Shown one piece after another: positions 5,938-7,351 of a stretch of 7,351 nucleotides of DNA (position 1 is its first letter; each line of letters opens with the position of its first letter). The notes beneath the pieces are model-generated. The model had not been told where the DNA came from. It did no database searches and worked only from the letters and a program-made list of their open reading frames with translations. Location: positions 1 to 7,351 of the forward strand of contig NZ_CALCYR010000294.1 of assembly GCF_937906425.1 (NCBI RefSeq), written 5' to 3'. This DNA comes from an uncultured Methanobrevibacter sp. Its GTDB lineage: Archaea; Methanobacteriota; Methanobacteria; Methanobacteriales; Methanobacteriaceae. Made by a program: the position numbers and the translations under genes.

Positions 5938-6033
5938 TATCTAACAGTTATCTAACATTTATCTAATATTTATCTAACTTTTATCTATAACTTATCTAAC
6001 ATTTATCTAACAAGTATCTAACACTTATATAAT
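5938..6033. repeat. 11-bp tandem array, nine TATCTAAC-type units, with in-phase remnants to about 6143
   Basis: The octamer TATCTAAC or a close variant starts at 5938, 5949, 5960, 5971, 5982, 5993, 6004, 6015 and 6026: nine units, each exactly 11 bp apart. Consensus unit: TTATCTAACA plus one variable base. Further matches fall in the same register: TATCTAAG at 6070, TATATAAT at 6092 (same as at 6026), TATC at 6103 and TATTAAAC at 6136. GTATTCATTTA at 6050 recurs at 6083, 33 bp or three units later. Stops occur in all frames, so it is not coding. One unit per helical turn puts every copy on nearly the same DNA face, as in a protein-binding array. It lies 180-385 bp upstream of the wHTH gene. 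Confidence 0.9.
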
Positions 6034-6102
6034 AAGTAGAAATACCTTTGTATTCATTTAATATCATATTATCTAAGATTTAGTATTCATTTATATAATG
6101 CC

Positions 6103-6119
6103 TATCAAAATTTTTGATA
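6103..6119. promoter_or_regulatory. 17-bp perfect palindrome TATCAAAATTTTTGATA
   Basis: Eight-base arms TATCAAAA and TTTTGATA around a single T, the size and symmetry of an operator for a dimeric winged-helix protein. Its first base falls in the 11-bp register of the preceding array. It could also fold as a small hairpin in RNA. Confidence 0.45.
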
Positions 6120-6140
6120 ATGGTTATATTAAGTCTATTA

Positions 6141-6240
6141 AACTTTTTTCATTCAAAAAAATCTTTTTTCATTCAAGAAAATCTTTTTTCATTTCAAGAA
6201 ATTCCTTTTTTTTCAAGAAAATCTTTTTTTTATTTAAAGA
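6141..6240. repeat. five 20-bp tandem repeats
   Basis: Units begin at 6141, 6161, 6181, 6201 and 6221 with no length change. Consensus ATCTTTTTTCATTCAAGAAA; the first (AAC.. and ..CAAAAAA) and last (..TTTATTTAAAGA) are the most diverged. Each unit has TTTC and GAAA ends that can pair weakly. Not coding. It begins where the 11-bp register fades out. Confidence 0.85.
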
Positions 6241-6409
6241 TAACTGAGTTAATATTAATACTTTTTTAAAATTTATCATATTTAAATTTTTTATAAGTTT
6301 TATCTTTGAGAATAAATATCTTTAAAATTAGCAAATTAAATTTCATTTCTATAAAAAAAGATTTAAAAAAATTAAAATGGTGATAGTAAAAAAGGGTAAG
6401 AATAAAAGA
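6241..6409. other. AT-rich spacer, nothing recognised
   Basis: No ORF, RNA gene or repeat unit that I can support. The strand bias flips here from T-rich to A-rich on the plus strand, which fits the approach to the 3' end of the minus-strand HAD gene. Confidence 0.5.
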
Positions 6410-6537
6410 GTAAAAAAAGAATAAAAAAGTAAAAATAGAGTAAAATAAGTTAATAAGTAAAATAAGTAAAATAAGTAAAAAAAGAATAAAAAAGTAAAAA
6501 TAGAATAAAATAAGTTAATAAGTAAATAAGTAAAAAA
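6410..6537 (-). repeat. 65-bp tandem duplication downstream of the HAD gene, oligo-T rich on the minus strand
   Basis: Two copies start at 6410 and 6475. They share GTAAAAAAAGAATAAAAAAG, then TAAAAATAG(A/G)(A/G)TAAAATAAG and TTAATAAGTAA, with small internal changes. Shorter AAGTAAAATAAGTAAAATAAG triplets sit inside. Read on the minus strand it is a run of T-rich stretches directly after the HAD stop codon (6549-6551). Confidence 0.8.
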
Positions 6538-6548
6538 GAAAGAAAAAA
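6520..6548 (-). terminator. oligo-T terminator of the HAD gene
   Basis: Immediately after the stop, the minus strand reads T-runs broken by C and A (plus-strand AAAAAAGAAAGAAAAAA), a typical archaeal intrinsic terminator. The tandem copies beyond it offer backup sites. Confidence 0.6.
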
Positions 6549-7229
6549 TTATAAAACAGTATCTACATCGGAAATACCGTCTAAAACAATAATGTCAATG
6601 TCTTCTTCATTGACTCTTTCCTTTTCATCCTCGTCAAGAGTTGAATTAACAAGAATTGCACTCATTCCTGCATTTACAGCTCCCATACAGTCAATGTCTA
6701 ATTTATTTCCAATCATGACACTCTTTTTAACGTCACATGCCATTCTTCTGCATGCTTCAAGATATATTTCAGGATCAGGCTTTTCAACACCAACCTCTTC
6801 GGATGTAATTACAATGTCAAAGAAATGGTATAGATTTAATCTGACCAATTTTTCCCATTGCTTGATTGTAATTCCATTGGTAATAGCTCCTAACTTATAT
6901 CCCTTACTTTTCAAGTAGATTAAAATAGCACTTGTTCTTGGAAATGGTCTTAAAAGAGCAAATTTGACGTTATGGTAAGTGGTCATTCCAATAGCTATTA
7001 AAAGAGGATCTTCCTTTCCCAAAACCTCTTTGGTCAAGATGTTAAAATGTTTTGAATAATTGGATCCTTTTTCACGAATAATCTCTTTTAACAAATCATA
7101 TGCTTCATCAGGCTCTAATGGAAGTCCATTGTTACACATACTTTCTATTGCAGCATGTCTAGCCAAATCTGCAAAACTTGAAGTGTCTAAAAGTGTATCG
7201 TCAATATCAAAAAACACAGCTTTAGTCAT
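6549..7229 (-). CDS. HAD superfamily subfamily IA hydrolase, archaeal phosphatase-like
   Basis: Cytoplasmic hydrolase of 226 residues, likely a phosphomonoesterase for a small metabolite; substrate unknown. HAD motif I is DIDDTLLDT (8-16, nucleophile Asp8 and acid/base Asp10). An alpha-helical cap (about 17-95) follows, as in subfamily IA. Motif II is ITNG (116-119), motif III is Lys150 in VEKPDPEIY, and motif IV is IGNKLDIDCMGAVNAGM (173-189). The usual GD of motif IV is GN here, with Asp178 and Asp180 still available for Mg. It resembles the archaeal group annotated under TIGR02253, as I remember it. Start ATG (7227-7229) is supported by AGGTG on the minus strand at 7235-7239, 5 nt away. 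Upstream there is only about 84 bp of real sequence before the adapter, so any operon partner is unseen. No link to the regulator gene is evident. Confidence 0.9.
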   Translation of the reverse strand: MTKAVFFDIDDTLLDTSSFADLARHAAIESMCNNGLPLEPDEAYDLLKEIIREKGSNYSKHFNILTKEVLGKEDPLLIAIGMTTYHNVKFALLRPFPRTSAILIYLKSKGYKLGAITNGITIKQWEKLVRLNLYHFFDIVITSEEVGVEKPDPEIYLEACRRMACDVKKSVMIGNKLDIDCMGAVNAGMSAILVNSTLDEDEKERVNEEDIDIIVLDGISDVDTVL

Positions 7230-7283
7230 TATTACACCTAAATACTTATTAATTTATTTTATTAACTTATTTTTGTTAAAATT

Positions 7284-7313
7284 ATTAAATTTCATTAAAT
7301 TTCATTAAATTTT
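7284..7313. repeat. three 10-bp direct repeats ATTAAATTTC
   Basis: Units at 7284, 7294 and 7304, the last ending in T. They directly precede the adapter, so the assembly probably stopped in or beside this low-complexity tract upstream of the HAD gene. Confidence 0.75.
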
Positions 7314-7351
7314 AGATCGGAAGAGCGTCGTGTAGGGAAAGAGTGTAGATC
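7314..7351 (+). other. Illumina TruSeq adapter sequence (non-genomic)
   Basis: From AGATCGGAAGAGCGTCGTG onward through TAGGGAAAGAGTGTAGATC, all 38 bases agree with the reverse complement of the Illumina universal adapter as I know it. It is far richer in G and C than the surrounding DNA. It marks read-through of an untrimmed library insert and should be removed from the contig. Confidence 0.97.

Noticed and set aside
5938..6033. Replication origin iterons
   Set aside because: Spacing fits, but there is no Orc1/Cdc6 gene, no ORB-like GC-rich element and no initiator gene in the window; kept only as an alternative.
5938..6240. CRISPR array
   Set aside because: Repeats are 11 and 20 bp with no unique spacers between them and no cas genes nearby.
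5759..6548. Hidden tRNA or structured RNA gene in the 790-bp gap
   Set aside because: Functional RNAs in such AT-rich genomes stand out as GC-rich islands; none is visible here.

Overview
The window looks like one end of a metagenome-assembled contig from a methanogenic archaeon of the order Methanobacteriales, most likely Methanobrevibacter or a close relative. The reasons are an archaeal-type PheS (about 515 aa with N-terminal winged helices), an ExoIII homologue very close to what I remember of Methanothermobacter Mth212, an archaeal-type HAD hydrolase, ribosome binding sites of the GGTG/AGGGG type, and extremely AT-rich intergenic DNA with oligo-T runs after genes.

Both ends carry probable artefacts or foreign sequence. 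Positions 1 to about 640 do not read like the rest. They hold the C-terminal part of an 11-residue-repeat (hendecad) coiled-coil protein, then the start of a Gram-positive-style secreted protein with an H-W-x2-C-x2-C-G motif. That second ORF runs in frame, near position 642, into the C-terminal 40-45% of porphobilinogen synthase (HemB). Its N-terminal half is absent. The simplest reading is an assembly chimera. At the other end, the last 38 bases (7314-7351) are Illumina TruSeq adapter, not genomic DNA.

The archaeal part reads: hemB 3' portion (+), a CitG/MdcB-family protein (+), pheS (+), a Mth212-like exonuclease III / possible DNA-uracil endonuclease (+), then convergently a 93-aa winged-helix regulator (-) and a HAD-IA hydrolase (-). 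The genes serve housekeeping roles: tetrapyrrole synthesis (for F430, corrinoids and siroheme), Phe-tRNA charging and base-excision repair. No single pathway joins them, and wide intergenic gaps suggest mostly separate transcripts.

The most unusual content lies between the genes. Almost every gap carries its own short tandem array: 39 bp (before the CitG gene), 43-53 bp (after it), 39-41 bp with a palindrome (before pheS), 49 bp (pheS-xth), 40 bp (xth-regulator), 65 bp (after the HAD gene) and 10 bp (at the contig end). The 790-bp gap upstream of the regulator gene is the richest. It holds an 11-bp array of TATCTAAC units with strict spacing (nine units, with in-phase degenerate matches for about another 110 bp), a 17-bp palindrome in the same register, and five exact-length 20-bp units. 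These are candidates for helically phased protein-binding sites, but no function is proven here.
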